A stretch of 64,000 nt of DNA from Piromyces finnis (GCA_002104945.1 MCFH01000013.1:558001-622000), one strand, 5' to 3'. Shown: positions 12,561 through 25,765, counted from the stretch's first letter. Program-made: numbers and translations. The notes: generated by a model not told the origin, from the letters alone.

Positions 12561-14103
12561 GATTTAGATTTTTTTTTGCTCTTAAAGTTTAATTTTTAAT
12601 AGTTTTAATGGTATTAATAATATTAACAAAACAAGAGATATTAACTTACTCAAAAATTACCCATTTAATAAAAGATGATAAAGTGTCTAATATATTTATT
12701 ATCAATTGTTCTAATTGCTGAATTTCTATTTCATTATTATTCATTTTCTATATTAAATTTTTATAAAAATAAATATTATTAAGTATTATATATATATATA
12801 TATATAATATATAAATATAAATTTATAATATTACATTAATAAGGTATTGTTCTTTATAACTTTCTAATGTATTAACCCAACGAATGAGCCAACCTTCATT
12901 TGTAAAATCACCTCTTACCATTTGAACCATCATTTCCATTTCAGCAACTTGTTCTTTTGTTACATTTTCAGGATGTTGTTGAAAGTAATCATAACGATTT
13001 AATAATACTTTTGCACTTGATGAAACTGCTATTAAGCCACTAGCTATTTGCTTTTTTCTTAATTCAGGAATAGAACATATTTCATCTAAATATACTTCTT
13101 GAGCTAAGTTTCGATATATCAATAAAACCAATTGTTGTGTATTTCTCTAAGAGTATTAGATAAAATATACAATATATATTGTTCATTAATATTAGAATTA
13201 ATTAATAATGCTAATGATAATAATAACAGTATTATTATTATTAAATTATTAAAATTATATGGTTAATACATCTTTATTGTATAAAGATCTTAATGTAGCA
13301 TCAAAATCAGTCCATTCATTTGGCCAAGAGCGTTTTGCAATTTCTACTATTAATATAACAATTTTTTCCTTTATATAGTTGGCTTCTTCTAAAATCCCTC
13401 CAGTTTCCTTTTAAATTTTCAATTTTTTTTTTTTTATTTTATCATTCATTTAAATGATTAATATGATTTTAGAGTTATTTGATTAAATGAAAATCATACT
13501 AATAATAATTAAGATTAAAAATAAAACAAAATAAAATCTAGAAGTATACAAACTTTTAATAAATTTAAAGCCATATTTCTTAACTCATTTCTTTCATTAT
13601 CAGTATAAGCTTTTTCATTCCATTTATATGTTACAGCATTAATAATCATACTTATACCAAAATGTCGAGCTTCATTATTTTGGTTATTATTTTTTAAAGC
13701 AAGATAGTACCCGTATACTGGACTTTTTGGGTCGTCTTTTATTAATTGTAAATACTATTTAAATTATTTAATAATTTATTAATATGAAAATTTCATTATG
13801 AATTAAAAAGCAAATTATAACATTTTTATTATATTATATATTTAATATATTAAGTTAAAACCTTTTCAGCTTCTTTTCTTTGTTCATTTGTCGATTTAAA
13901 ATCCAATACAATGCTTAAACAATCATTTATTTTACTTAGTACTAGTAAATTTATAATTAATTGTAATATAATAATATTAGAATTGAATTAAGCTTATATA
14001 TTTTTAATTATATTGAAAAAACAAAAATAAAAAAAGAATAAAACAAAAAACAAAAACAATATATATATATATAATTAAATAAAGAATTACTTGTATTATC
14101 CAT
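7929..14103 (-). CDS. exportin-5 / Msn5 family karyopherin
   Basis: Predicted nuclear export receptor of about 1,238 aa (human XPO5 is 1,204). Exons from the start: 14091-14103, 13862-13941, 13554-13754, 13270-13407, 12835-13146, 12650-12747, 12217-12580, 11862-12101, 11406-11783, 11197-11298, 10994-11122, 10815-10918, 10571-10728, 10384-10476, 10244-10309, 10060-10130, 9892-9989, 9723-9788, 9440?-9568, 9184-9313, 8912-9113, 8652-8819, 8428-8571, 8181-8264, 7929-8078. Family hallmarks include ARHFGISMII..YKWNE (XPO5 VRHFGLQIL), AKRSWPNEW, TQQLVLLIYRNLAQEV and, near the C-terminus, AYNDSYHQEMHVDLIALITD..LLRPK. An Asn run (about 12535-12567) sits in exon 7. The exon at 9440-9568 has no GT donor before its stop, so that junction is unresolved. 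The gene is head to head with the LRRC42-like gene, 203 bp between ATGs. Confidence 0.9.
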
Positions 14104-14306
14104 GTTTATTATTTATTTATTTTACTATTAACATATTAAAAAAAAAAAAGGAATTAAAGTATGAAATAATATTTTCTATTTAATATATTAATATAAAAAA
14201 GTATTTATAAAAATTTTTATTATTAATAAAACTTATATATTTATAAATATATAAATATATTTATTTTATTTTATTTTTATTTTTTTAAATACATTATTAT
14301 TTTAAT
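14104..14306. promoter_or_regulatory. shared divergent promoter region
   Basis: 203 bp separate the ATGs of the minus-strand exportin gene and the plus-strand LRR gene, so both promoters must be here or overlap the 5' leaders. It is AT-rich with no distinct motif recognisable by eye. Confidence 0.4.
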
Positions 14307-15526
14307 ATGAACAATTTCAAGTATTCAAGAATTAATCCTTTTAGAGGTTTTCTTTCTTTCTTTTTTTTTGTTATTTTTTTTGTTACTTTTCATACTATTT
14401 ATGTGCCATTTATTAACTGATAATATCTATTAAAGACATATCATTTAAACCTGCAAGGTATAAATCATTGTTTAATAATCTAAAAGTTGAAAATAAAAAA
14501 GAAAAAAGAGGGAATGAATCAAACAATGATAATTCATTATTTGAAATATGTTTAAAAAAATGTTCAAAATTAACTGACAGAATAGATTTCTATACAATAC
14601 CATATCATATAAAGGAAAAAATAATTTCAAGGGCTAAAGAATCTCAAGAAATTATCTCATTGGAAACAGTTCAACATTTAAGTTATGTATATGAAGAAGA
14701 AATACCAGAATTTCCTTATTATTTAAAACAATTAAGAATTTGGAATCGTATTTTAAGTTATGAACAATTTTGTAAGTAATATTTTAATTGGATTTAATAG
14801 TTTAAATGATGACAATGCTGCCAATAATAATATTAACAACAACCGCAATAATAATAATTAAATCAATTAATATTTATTATATTTTTTTAAAAAAATAATT
14901 ATAGTAGGATTGGGAAATCTTTCTCGGGTATTAACTCATTTAGATTTAAAATTGACTGATATAAATGATAATTCAATTGTTTTTTTAAATTGCTTAATAA
15001 ATCTAAAGTATCTTGATATAAGTTTAAATCCAAAATTGTCAGACTATGGAATAAGTAAAATGTTGGTACAATATTCTGATAATGATGAAAATGAAAAAGA
15101 AAAATATGAAAATATAAGTATGTGCTATGAAAATTTGGAAATGTTAAATTTATCTTATAATCCATTAATAACAGATAAATTTATGTTTAAATATTGTGAA
15201 CAATTTAAAAGTTTAAGAGTTTTAGAAGTGTCAAATACAAATATCTCTACATTAGGAATATCTTATTTTTTGAAACAACAGAAAAATAAGTGGGGATTAT
15301 TAGAATCTAATTACCCCCTTTTTGATGAATATAAGGACAAATCTCATTTAAATCCATTTATTGATTATTATAATAATTCGTATGATACATATCATAAAGA
15401 TAAAAATTATTTAAAAAACCCTTTACCAAACATGATATGTAAACCAGTTAAACCTATTGAAATTGATATAGAAAATTTAAAATTTTATCATTCAGAGAAA
15501 ATACTAGCTGAAAAGTCAGAAACAAC

Positions 15527-15579
<53 letters not shown>

Positions 15580-16004
15580 TTGAAGATATAAAAAGGAATG
15601 AACCAAAAAATGAGAATTTCCAAGAGTCAGAAATAGATGAAGAAATAGAAGAGGAGGAAGAAATAGAAGATGCACTTCTATATAATAGTGTATTTAGAAG
15701 AGAAGAGTGCTACATGGAAGATAGACCATTATTTAATTGGCATGAAAATAGAAAAATCATTAAACAAAACACATTGAATTATATTTGGAAATTATTTAGA
15801 AAAATCCCATTAAATGCAGGTGTAATAAGATTTAATAATAATAAAATAACAACAATTCAATTACAAAATATAAATCAAAATAAAAGAACTTTAAATTCTA
15901 TTTATGAAAATAAAAACAAAAATGAAAAAGTATCGTTTAAGAAACAAAAGAGTTCTACTTCTGATGGATTTGTAGATTTCGTAATAAATGATATTTTACA
16001 TTAG
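14307..16004 (+). CDS. leucine-rich repeat protein, LRRC42-like
   Basis: 491 aa from exons 14307-14346, 14436-14771 and 14905-16004 (phases fit; start MNNFKYSRINPF). The N-terminal third has SLFEICLKKC..LTDRIDF..IPYHIKEKI, which resembles the segment before the repeats of LRRC42 (SLFQLSLEFV..). Three or four leucine-rich repeats follow at about 125-225 (LTHLDLKLTDINDNS, LKYLDISLNPKLSDYGI, LEMLNLSYNPLITDKFM, LRVLEVSNTNIS), of the RI-like type seen in LRRC42, and then a linker with a conserved-looking KWGLLESNYPLFDE. The second half is low complexity: an Asn run (15528-15580) and an acidic Glu/Asp stretch, then a basic tail. Molecular function of LRRC42 is not established. LRR assignment is firm; the LRRC42 orthology is a judgement from domain order and local similarity. 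Confidence 0.75.
15528..15580 (+). repeat. AAT repeat coding for poly-Asn (LRR gene)
   Basis: About 17 uninterrupted AAT codons in frame in exon 3 of the LRRC42-like gene. Confidence 0.95.
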
Positions 16005-16042
16005 AATAGTATCATCATTTTTAAATTTTAATCAATTTAAAA

Positions 16043-16105
<63 letters not shown>

Positions 16106-17126
16106 ATATTAACTATCATTTTAATTATAATTTATATTAAAGTTTATTCTATATATAAAACTGATTGTAGTTTTTTAAATTTCTAATTTATATTTATATT
16201 GACTAGTAAATTAACCATAATAAATAATAATGATATTTGATATTTGATAATATTTCTTTTTCTATTTTATAATTATTTCAATTATTTTATTATAGTTTAA
16301 ACGTCATGCCTTATTATAAGTATCTTTCCATATACATAATCCTTTTTATTAATTTAGTTTAAAATATAAAACTAATTAAAATTTTTTATGTTTAGTATTT
16401 TTTGTGTTGCACAATTTTTAACATTTTAGAATTAAATTAATATTTTAAAAAAGTTTTTAAGAAAAGTAAAGTTAATTAAAATAAAGTCAATGAAATTAGT
16501 TTTGTCTTTTTTTTTTTGTTATTTCTACATAATTTACATATTTATTATTATTATTTCTTGTATTTTATTTTTATTATATTTTTAAAATAAAATAAAGCTA
16601 ATTCTTTCAAAAAAATATACCTAATGTTGTGATCTTGAAAATTGTTTATAAAAGATATGATACATTAAAGAAATAGTATAATAGAGAAGTGAAAAGTTGT
16701 GATATGTGCAATTTAAACTTAAAAAAAAGTGTTATCGAATTAATTTAATATATTATTTATATCATTTATATTATCGCTTTTTAAAATGTTCTTTTTTTTT
16801 ATTTTTTAAAAATTAATAAATTTTATTTTTTTAAATTAATTAATTAAAAATTTAATTTTAATTGTTTTTTTTATTTTTTTTTTATTTTTTATTTTTATTG
16901 TTTAAATAATTACTTTTTAATATTTTTTATTTTTTTTTTTTTTATTTTTTTTATGTATTCCAATAATAGTTTATAATTATAATAATTTTTTTTTTGTAAA
17001 AAAAATATATAATTAATTTAAAGGTATTTTTTATATGCATTTTTAATTTATAAATATGTATTTGAATTTATTAATATGATTAACATTTAAAAATTATATA
17101 TAGATATATTATTTAAATTAAAAGGA
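16005..17126. other. intergenic with AAAT tetranucleotide repeat
   Basis: A (TAAA)n run occupies about 16040-16107. The rest is AT-rich with long T runs (16790-16960). No coding signal was found. It holds the 3' end of the LRR gene and the promoter of the HemG-like gene, which has the same orientation. Confidence 0.65.
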
Positions 17127-18950
17127 ATGGCAAAAAAGGCTTTAAAGAGAAAAAATTCTGAAGTTGAAGAACTTCCAGAAGAAGTAAAAGAAACATTAAA
17201 AAATAAAGAAAAAGATAAAAATTCTGAAGAAAGAAAAAAATTATCTAAAAAGAAGTCAAATGTCACTATGAAGGAAAAACCAGAGAAAGAAAAAGTAGTA
17301 AAGGAAGAAAATGCTAAAAAAACAGAATCTCCAAATAAAAAAAAAAAGGCATCAAGGAAGTTGAGGAAAAAAAAAAGAATGAGAAATTAACAAAAAAAAG
17401 TAAAAAAGAAGAAGAAGAAATAGAAAAAAAGGAAGATGTAAAGAATAAGGAATCAAAGGAAGAAGATAATGAAAGTGAAAATGTAAAGGATGAAGAAAGG
17501 GAAGAAGAATCTAAAAATGATAAACATAAAAAGATTAGGGATATTAAAAATAAGAAAGAGAAAGAAAAGACTGATAATAATAAAAAAAGTAAAGATGTTA
17601 AAATTAAGAAAGAAAAAGAAGAAACTGATAATAATAAAAAGAATAAAGATGTTAAAAATAAAAAGGAAGAAGAAGAAGGAGAAGAAGAAGAAGAAGAAGA
17701 AGAAGAAGCTGATAATAATAAAAAGAGTAAAGATGCTAAAAATATGAAGGGAGAAAAAGAAGAAGCTGAAAATAATAAAAAGAACAAGGAAATTAAAAAT
17801 AAGAGGGAGAAAGAAGAAACTAAAAAGAATAGAGATGTTAAAAATAAGAAGAAGGAAGAAGAGAAACATGAAGAAGAATCAGAAGAATCAGAAGATGAAG
17901 AATTAGATGAAAAGGAAGAAAAAAGTAATGAAAAAGAAGAGAATGATAAAAAAATAAAAAACAGTAATAAGAAAATGGAAGAAAATAAAGAAGTAGATGA
18001 AGAAGGAGAATCTGAAGAATCTGAAGAGGAGGAGGAATCTGAAGAAGAAGAATCTGATGATGATGAGGAAGAAGAATCTGAAGAGGAATCTGAAGAAGGA
18101 TCTGAAGAAGGATCTGAAGAAGATGATAAAGATGATAAAGATGATTCTGATAGTTCTGAAGTAACTGAGGAATCTGAAAAGGAGAAAGAAGAACATAAAA
18201 AAGGCAAAACAGAAAAAAATAAAAGTGAAGAAGCAGAACCTGAAGAAGAAAAAATAAAGTCAGTAGGAACTTCAAAGAAAGATGGTAAAATGAGAATAGG
18301 TATATTTTATATGAGTACAAATGGTAAAACCAAGCAAATTGCGAATTATATTAAGAAAGGAATTATGAAGAAATATAATATTAAAGTAGATACAATCCTT
18401 ATTGAAGAAAATATCAAATATGATGTTAAAAAGTATCAAGTATGTTATATAAAATTATGTAATTATTAAAATATAATTGTTCTAATTATAAAAATATATA
18501 TTCAAGGGTATAATAATTGGTGGTCCTGTATACTATGGTGGATATTCAAGACATTTAACATCATTTATTGAGGCCAATGCTGAATACTTAAATAGTATAT
18601 TTACAGCTTTCTTTTCAGTTTCCTGTTATTCTGTTTCAATTGCATCACCATTTGAATATGATCCATTTATTAAAAATTATTTAAAATCAACCCTTTCTAA
18701 TGTATATAAACCACGTATAACCGCTAGTTTTGGTGGTGATTTAGCATATTCAAAATATTCACCATCAATTAAATGGGTTGCTAAAACATCAGCTTCTCAA
18801 ATAAAACAATATGTTAAAGATATTGATATTACTGACACTACTAAAGACCACTCTTTAACAAATTGGAAATGGGTAAATGATTTTGCTAATAAATTTGCTT
18901 CTGAAGCTATACCAAAGAAACTTTTATTAAAGGCTAGATCAAAACTTTAA
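17127..18950 (+). CDS. HemG-like flavodoxin with Lys/Glu-rich N-terminal extension (frameshift)
   Basis: The C-terminal about 197 residues (from 18290) form a flavodoxin fold of the HemG type, which in bacteria oxidises protoporphyrinogen IX to protoporphyrin IX with a quinone acceptor. Visible features: FMN-phosphate loop IGIFYMSTNGKT, IIIGGPVYYGGYSRH (HemG VVIGASIRYGHYHS), FTAFFSVS, then a long helical insertion FGGDLAYSKYSPSIKW that is typical of HemG, and TNWKWVNDFANKFA (HemG YTDWEQVANFAREI). One intron (18440-18506) is phase 0. About 388 residues of Lys/Glu/Ser/Asp-rich repeats precede it, including units like ETDNNKKSKDVKIKKEK. The first frame (17127-17390) and the main frame meet at an 11-A run (17337-17347) and need one extra A; the main frame has a stop at 17336-17338, so a separate start there is not available. 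Corrected length about 585 aa. An ATG at 18290 begins the flavodoxin domain exactly. Confidence 0.75.
17337..17347 (+). other. poly-A run at frameshift
   Basis: Eleven consecutive A bases. Upstream the coding frame starts at 17127; downstream the long Lys/Glu frame leading into the flavodoxin domain is one base off. One more A would join them. It is either an assembly or sequencing error in a homopolymer, or a true slippage site. Confidence 0.75.
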
Positions 18951-19394
18951 GTAAATATTATTAACATTGAAACATTTTTTATTTTTTTCTTAAAAGTTTT
19001 ATTAGCAGAGAAATCTATTATGTATTTTAAAAAGGAAAATTTTTAAAGTATATATTTACTTTTTTTATATAAAGAGTATTATAAAATCATTTATAAAAAT
19101 ATATAACAACACCAATAATATAATAAAAAATTAAAAGAAAAAATCTTTATTTTTAATTATTTTCAAATATGTTTTATTTATAATAATTAAGTTATATTAA
19201 TTATTTAAGTAAATTTAATATATATATATATAACTTTTATCTTTCTACTTTTTTTTTTTTTTTTTTTTACTTTTAATATTTAATAAATATATTAGCAAGG
19301 AATAAAACAATTTGATATTTGATAGATCATTTTTTTTTTAAAATTTGTTTAGTTTTGGATTCATATATTTATCTTTTTATTATTATATATATAT
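18951..19394. other. convergent intergenic region
   Basis: Between the stops of the HemG-like (+) and RhoGEF (-) genes. AT-rich with a T run near 19250-19268 and no coding signal. It should contain both 3' UTRs and poly-A sites. Confidence 0.6.
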
Positions 19395-22300
19395 TTATTT
19401 AATTTCATTGTCATTATTTTTGTTAGTTGAGATATTTTCATTAGAATTACTCATAAGCATTTTTTCTAATGCAAGTCTAATATCAGCAGTTTTTTCATCA
19501 TCATATATATATTCTTCCATGTTAGTAATTAACGGGCTTTCATTAGTAGAAGATATATAAGAATTTGGCGATTCTAATGGAAGAGCAGAGTTATTTTCTT
19601 GACTCAATACAGCTTTAATTACATAATCAAAGTCTTGTTGATTACTGTTAGAACAACATGAGTAATTTCTTTTGGTGATTGTATCATCAACTTGTTCTGT
19701 CTTTGTTCTTATTCTTGTAACATTCTTAGATTTTTTTGAATCATAATTTGATACTTTTGTATCTTGTGATTTAGATCTATTAAATAGTGACCATGTATTA
19801 CGTTTAATAGTATTACTATATGCGGAAGAAACTGTTGGACTTTGAACTTTAGATCTATATGATTTTATTGAGTCTGGTGAATTCATGGTACTGGAAGATA
19901 AAATATCATTAGAACTAGAGAACTGTTTTGACAATATTCTTAATTTATTACTAGTTGTAGAAATGGCATCACTATCATCTTTATTAATTTTATTGTTAGA
20001 ATATGGCTTGAAATCATAATGAACATTAGCAAAGAATAATTGATTACAGAAATAGGTTCTTACGGCTTCTACTTCTTGAAGCCATACGTTTTTATCATAT
20101 CTTGAAATTGATTCAAATTCATATTTATCATGATGGAAATGAACAACTTCAATTATATTTTTAGATTCTTTTGCATATAATAGTATTAATAATGAAATCA
20201 TTAATAATGTTTTAATTGAAAATAAAAAAATATTAAAATTCGCTATATATTATTAATTTTATTTTAATACCTTCTGTATCTAGTTTATCTAAGAACAATA
20301 TATTCTCAAGAGGAATTGGTTGTCTATATAGTATATATTGTTCTTTATCTTTTTTACATTTTAAAAATAATACCATATCAGTAAATACTAATATAGTAAT
20401 ATCTACAGTATGAGTTCCTTTTTTATTATAAATAAATTGCTTTTCCGATATTAATTCCCTTCTATCATTATCTATGGCAAATTTCTAAAATATTTTTTTA
20501 TATGTATGAATATAAAATATTAATAGTTTAATTAATTTGAGATATTGAAAATCTTTAAATATATCAAATAAAATTATTATTACAGGGAATATATTATTCC
20601 ATTCTAATGAACTTTCAATAACTCCAATTCTATATTTTGCTTCAGATTTTCTAACCATTTCATTAATAGTAGAAATCTTATTTTCAATTGAAAATATTAA
20701 AGTTTCAATCATAGAATATTGTAATTGTTGTTTATCAATGTTTTCTAGTAAACGTTTAAACAATAAAGGATATCTTGTGATTCTATGCATTGGTCTTTGT
20801 AGATATTATATTAAAAAATATCAGTATTATAGTATTATTAAAAATGTTATTTTTTTTAATATTATGATTATATAAAATTTCATACTTAATCAAAAGGTCT
20901 TTTAATGTTAATTTATCAAGGTTTTCATTTTCTTGACATTCATTAATTTTTTTCTCAATATTAGAGTTTTGCAATAATTTCTCTAAATGTCTTGTTGCAT
21001 TTGCTTGATTAGCACAATAAATGTAGTATTCATCAAAATCAGATATCTATATAGTTATGTAGTTGTTAGTTGATGTAATTTTATAAAATAAATATTAATA
21101 TTTATTTATACCTTTGTTCTGTAAGCATTAATAACTTGGGCACACAATGTAGTTATTTCTAAGTCATCTTTCTTTTTTATTTCTTCAATGTCTTCATTCT
21201 ATTTTATTATTTAATTATTATTTAATTAATATGTAATGATTTATATTTTCATTATAATTTAAATATATAATAATAAGTGTATATATATTATAGTTTATTA
21301 TGTTTTTTTTTGAAAACTAACAAGTTCAGCATGAATATCTAAGATATCCTCAATATTACTAAAAATAATATCTATATCATTGCTAGTTAAAAATTTTGAT
21401 TGGGCTAATGGTTCTTTGAAATACTATTAATATTGATTAATTAAAAATTTTCAATATTATTAAATATTAATTATACTTTTTTAAAATAATTGATAAAATA
21501 ATTATTATATAATATATATATTATAATATTACTTTAACAATCATATTTAAACATTTTAAATAGTAACACTCCAAGTTGCAAATTTCTTCTAAAATTTCTT
21601 TTTGTTTTAAATCGTTTTTATTTTCAACTTGCTTTTTCTATAATGGAAATATAAAAATGAAATTATTTAATTAATATTTATAATATTACGGTATATATAT
21701 AATTAAAATTTCATTATCTTACAGAGTCTTTTAATTTAACATGAATATCTTTTAGTTTTAGATTAAATAAAGTTTCTTGGAAATTTATTTTATGCTTCAA
21801 TATTGGTTCTTTTGTATTTTCAATTTCTATTTTATATATTATAATATATTTTATTATTAATTAATATATAATATAATTGATATATTAGGATAAGTAAATA
21901 TAGAAATTATTTAAAAACTTAAATACTTTTTTCTTCTTTATCTATTGTATATGTTAATTCATAATCTTTATATGTTCCATCCAATATGAATTTTTCGATT
22001 GCATTAATTATTAGCATTTCAGTAGTTGTTTCATTTGTTGCGTAAAATGATTTTGTTAAGTCTGTACAATCTGTAATATTCTTACAACAAATTTTAATGA
22101 CTTCACCTTCACTAATATCTTCTTTCTATTTATTTGAAGAAACATTTATAATCTTAATTATATTTATTTATTTTTTAATTTTAAAAATATCTATAATATA
22201 TTAAAGGGATGTAAATTACATTAGATGAATCCATATTTCCCGTTTCATTTTTCTTTAATTTTGATTCTTCAAGTAATTTTGTAAGACATAATCTATATCT

Positions 22301-25047
22301 AGTCATTTCATGTTTTAATGAATCTAATTTTTTTTGTGATTTTTCAATTTGACCAAAAATTTCTGTTGGTTGTACATTTTTATGACTTTTAGAAGATCTC
22401 ATAAATGATGGTAATGGTGAATTTCTTGCTTTTGTTAATTTTTCAAGACCATCTCTAATCTTTAATTCAATATCGAGTTCATGTTGAATTGCTTTCATTT
22501 TCATTTGAATTCTATTTATATTTTGTGATTTTAATGCCTAAAGTAATTGAACAATATAATATTAGTTGTGTAACTAAATTAAATTTTAATAAAATAATTT
22601 ACATAATAATAAAATAATAACTTACATCTTCACCATATTCATCCATTAATACTGAAGATGTATGTTCTAAACAATTAACTTTGATAAGATTTCTACAATA
22701 TTTATGACAGGACATATTACAAACTAAACATTTGCCATATATTATATATGAAATAACAATTATTAAATTGAAAAACAATTTATAATGAATATTTATTATT
22801 ACCTTCGCATTTATAGGCCAGTGAATCATCATTTTTATCTATTTTTTCAAAAAGTAATTTTTTATAGCAATATTCGCAAAAGACACAATCTTTTTCAGTA
22901 TTTTGAACAAAAGTATGTCCAAATTTTAGTTGATCTACAAGATTATTTATATTAGCAGTCTATATTGATTTATTTAATATATTGTTAGTTTAATGATTAA
23001 TTATAAACAATTATTAATAAATAATTATTGAAAAACTCATTTTTTAATTAAAATATATTCATAAATAACATACAATTGATTTTCTAAAACTTTGCTCTTT
23101 TAATAATGGTGACATAATTGATTTTTCTTCTGGTAATCCATCAGTTTTTAATTTTTTAAGCCTTTGATTTTTATTATTGTCCCCATTAATTGATGTTTGA
23201 CTTATAGATGATGTAGTTTGATTTTGACTACTGAAACTTACTTTATCATTAATACTTTCAATACTCATTTTTACAGAATCTATCATTATCATTTATAATG
23301 TTATTTTATTTAGAAATTTAAATTATTAATAAAAATATGATATAAAATTTTATGTACTTTTTTTATCCATTTTTGCAAGGTTAGGTTTAACTTCTGATAT
23401 TAATTTTGAATTAAGAATATCACAAAAATTAATTTCAAAGCAATTTATATAACTCTCAACCTTTTCTACTATTTCTACTGAATCAAAAAAATCTATAGGA
23501 AGATCAAGTATTCTTTCGATTGCTCTTTGAAATTGACTTTAATAATAAAATAAATAAAAGTTATTCATATATCTAACAATTATTTATATATGTGTACGAG
23601 CAATTAATACTTACCTTGTTGTAATATTCATTGATCCCTCTATATATGGAATTAATTAGCATAAATTAATTTATTATTTTTTATTAGTATTTATGGTTTT
23701 ATCGTTCTTATTATTTCAATATTAATAATTCAAATATTATTTAACTTTAAAACTTTTATATTTACTTATGTCATTCTTTAATTCTTTATAGAATATACTT
23801 TTTTCAAATGATTCACCAGTTTCATCAATTCTTGAGTCATCAATATCAATTCTTGGGTATACAGATCTATCTACATATTCTGTTAACTCACCATAAAAAG
23901 CTTTTTCTAGAATAATCATAGACAAATATATAAATCTATCAAAAATTTGTGGATCAGGACAATCTAATTCTCTATATACAAAATAGTTTAAGTCTTCTAA
24001 ACAAGAACTATATATATCTTCAACAAATCTCCATTCAATATAATTTGGTGAAGATGGTACAAAATAACAATTATATATTTTTGTTGCTTGATTTTTTCTA
24101 CCACTTGTATTATATAAATAATAATTTGTTCTGAATTCTTCAGCTTCAGATCTAAAGAGCTTTTTATATAAATAATATATAAATAATTATAATATATTTT
24201 ATTACATATATTATTTATTAATAAAAATTATGAATTGTAAATATTTTATATTATATATTATAAATATTAATGTTTTTTTAAAAATAAAATTATTGACAGT
24301 ATATAGAGGTTTTATATTATAAATGTTATATTATTATTTAATTATCGATAAAAATATATTTACATATATTAATGAAAGTGTATTTCCTTTAGAAAGAAGG
24401 TACATGAAAAAATACAATCTTGTTAAAGGATGATTCCAAATATCTGGCATGTACAAAGATGAATTACTTAATTCATTTCTAGTTGAATTTAGTGCTAAAA
24501 ATGATAAATTTGATGAACATACTGATGGTTCATCCTGGAATGTATTAATTGAACGAACACTATCTAATAAATTCAATGAACTTCCAACTCCTTGTTTTTG
24601 TGGAGTTTTTGCAGATTTTAATACCTTTGATAATGAAGAATATTCATCAATTACCGAGTTAATTGAATAGGAAGATTTTGATCGACATAAACTATTATTT
24701 GTTTTTTTTTGAATTGGTTCTGAATCATCTTCATCTTTTAAACTTACAAAATAACTTCCTTCAATTTCATTATTACTATCTCTAAGATTGTTATTGCTTT
24801 CATCACAATTTCCTTGATCAATAATACTTTCACTATCACTATTTCTACATAAACTAGTTTCTGATATTATTTTAGATTTTAAAGATATACTATTTATTTC
24901 CCCATTATATGAACATATTGATAATTTTGATCTTGGTGTATAACTATTACTAGTTATTTCATTATCATTACTTCTAATTTTTCCAATACTTCCATGTATT
25001 GAGTTGACATAAATGTCGGATGAACTTTTATTAATACTACTTGCCAT
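19395..25047 (-). CDS. RhoGEF with RGS, C1, RA-like, DH and PH domains
   Basis: 1338 aa; predicted activator of Rho-type GTPases, with an RGS domain suggesting coupling to a G-alpha subunit. Exons: 24364-25047, 23766-24159, 23615-23639, 23358-23536, 23074-23279, 22803-22959, 22626-22723, 22220-22537, 21927-22125, 21723-21826, 21533-21637, 21322-21423, 21112-21198, 20886-21046, 20584-20794, 20271-20484, 19395-20167; all phases join. Order: Ser-rich N-terminus; RGS-like helices about 205-345 (WNHPLTRLYFFMYLLSKGN, EAEEFR, CPDPQIFDRFIYL, LEKAFYGEL); C1 zinc domain about 511-565 (H, CVFCEYC, YKCEVCNMSCHKYC); coiled coil 581-687; RA-like ubiquitin fold about 694-788 (TTTEMLIINAIEKFILDG); DH about 795-1010, with the signature MHRITRYPLLFKRLLENI; PH about 1011-1130; Ser-rich tail. 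The architecture recalls p115-RhoGEF/LARG proteins but adds an RA-like domain. Exon 3 is only 25 nt. Confidence 0.88.
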
Positions 25048-25686
25048 TGATTTGTAAACTATATAATTGACATCAACATTAATTAAGCGATTCTGAATAA
25101 TGTATTTATTTAAAATTAATAATTAATACTAATTGATATTGATATATATTATTTTAAATAGGAAAAAAAATATCTATTAAATTACTAAATGAAAGAATTA
25201 ATAAAAATTTAATTAGGACTCTTAAAAAAAAAAAAAAACATAAAAATTAAATAAAAATAAAAAAAAGTAAAAATAAAATAAAAAAAAAAAAAAAAAAAAA
25301 AACTAATATAAATATACATATTATAAACTTTTTTTCTTATCGTTTTAAAAGTTACATTATTTAAGTTTATAATATAGAACAAAGTTCATTATTAAATATT
25401 AATAATAATTTACTTTTTTATTTTTTATTTTTATCCTTTAATTATTATCATTTTATCATTTAATATTTAAACTTTAATGAATAAAATGTTGCTTCATTTA
25501 AGAAAAAATATTGTTCTAGTATTCATTAATTAATTAATAATACATCATAATTTTTTATAAAAAATAAATGTATAATTTTATTTTTAATAAAGTTTTTAAA
25601 ATGCTATATATAGTAATACAAAAAATCCAAAATTGAATGATACATTTTATTTATTATATAGAAATAAATTTTATCAATTATTATTA

Positions 25687-25765
<79 letters not shown>

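Noticed and set aside
17314-18207. Long Ser-rich open frame on the minus strand (and Phe/Ile-rich frames nearby)
   Set aside because: It is the antisense of Glu/Lys-rich GAA/AAA codons of the HemG-like gene's extension; no independent start, splice or domain signal.
18290-18950. WrbA or plain flavodoxin
   Set aside because: The long insertion after FGGDLAYSKYS and the C-terminal WxxVNxFA helix fit HemG better than WrbA, though this is a by-eye judgement.
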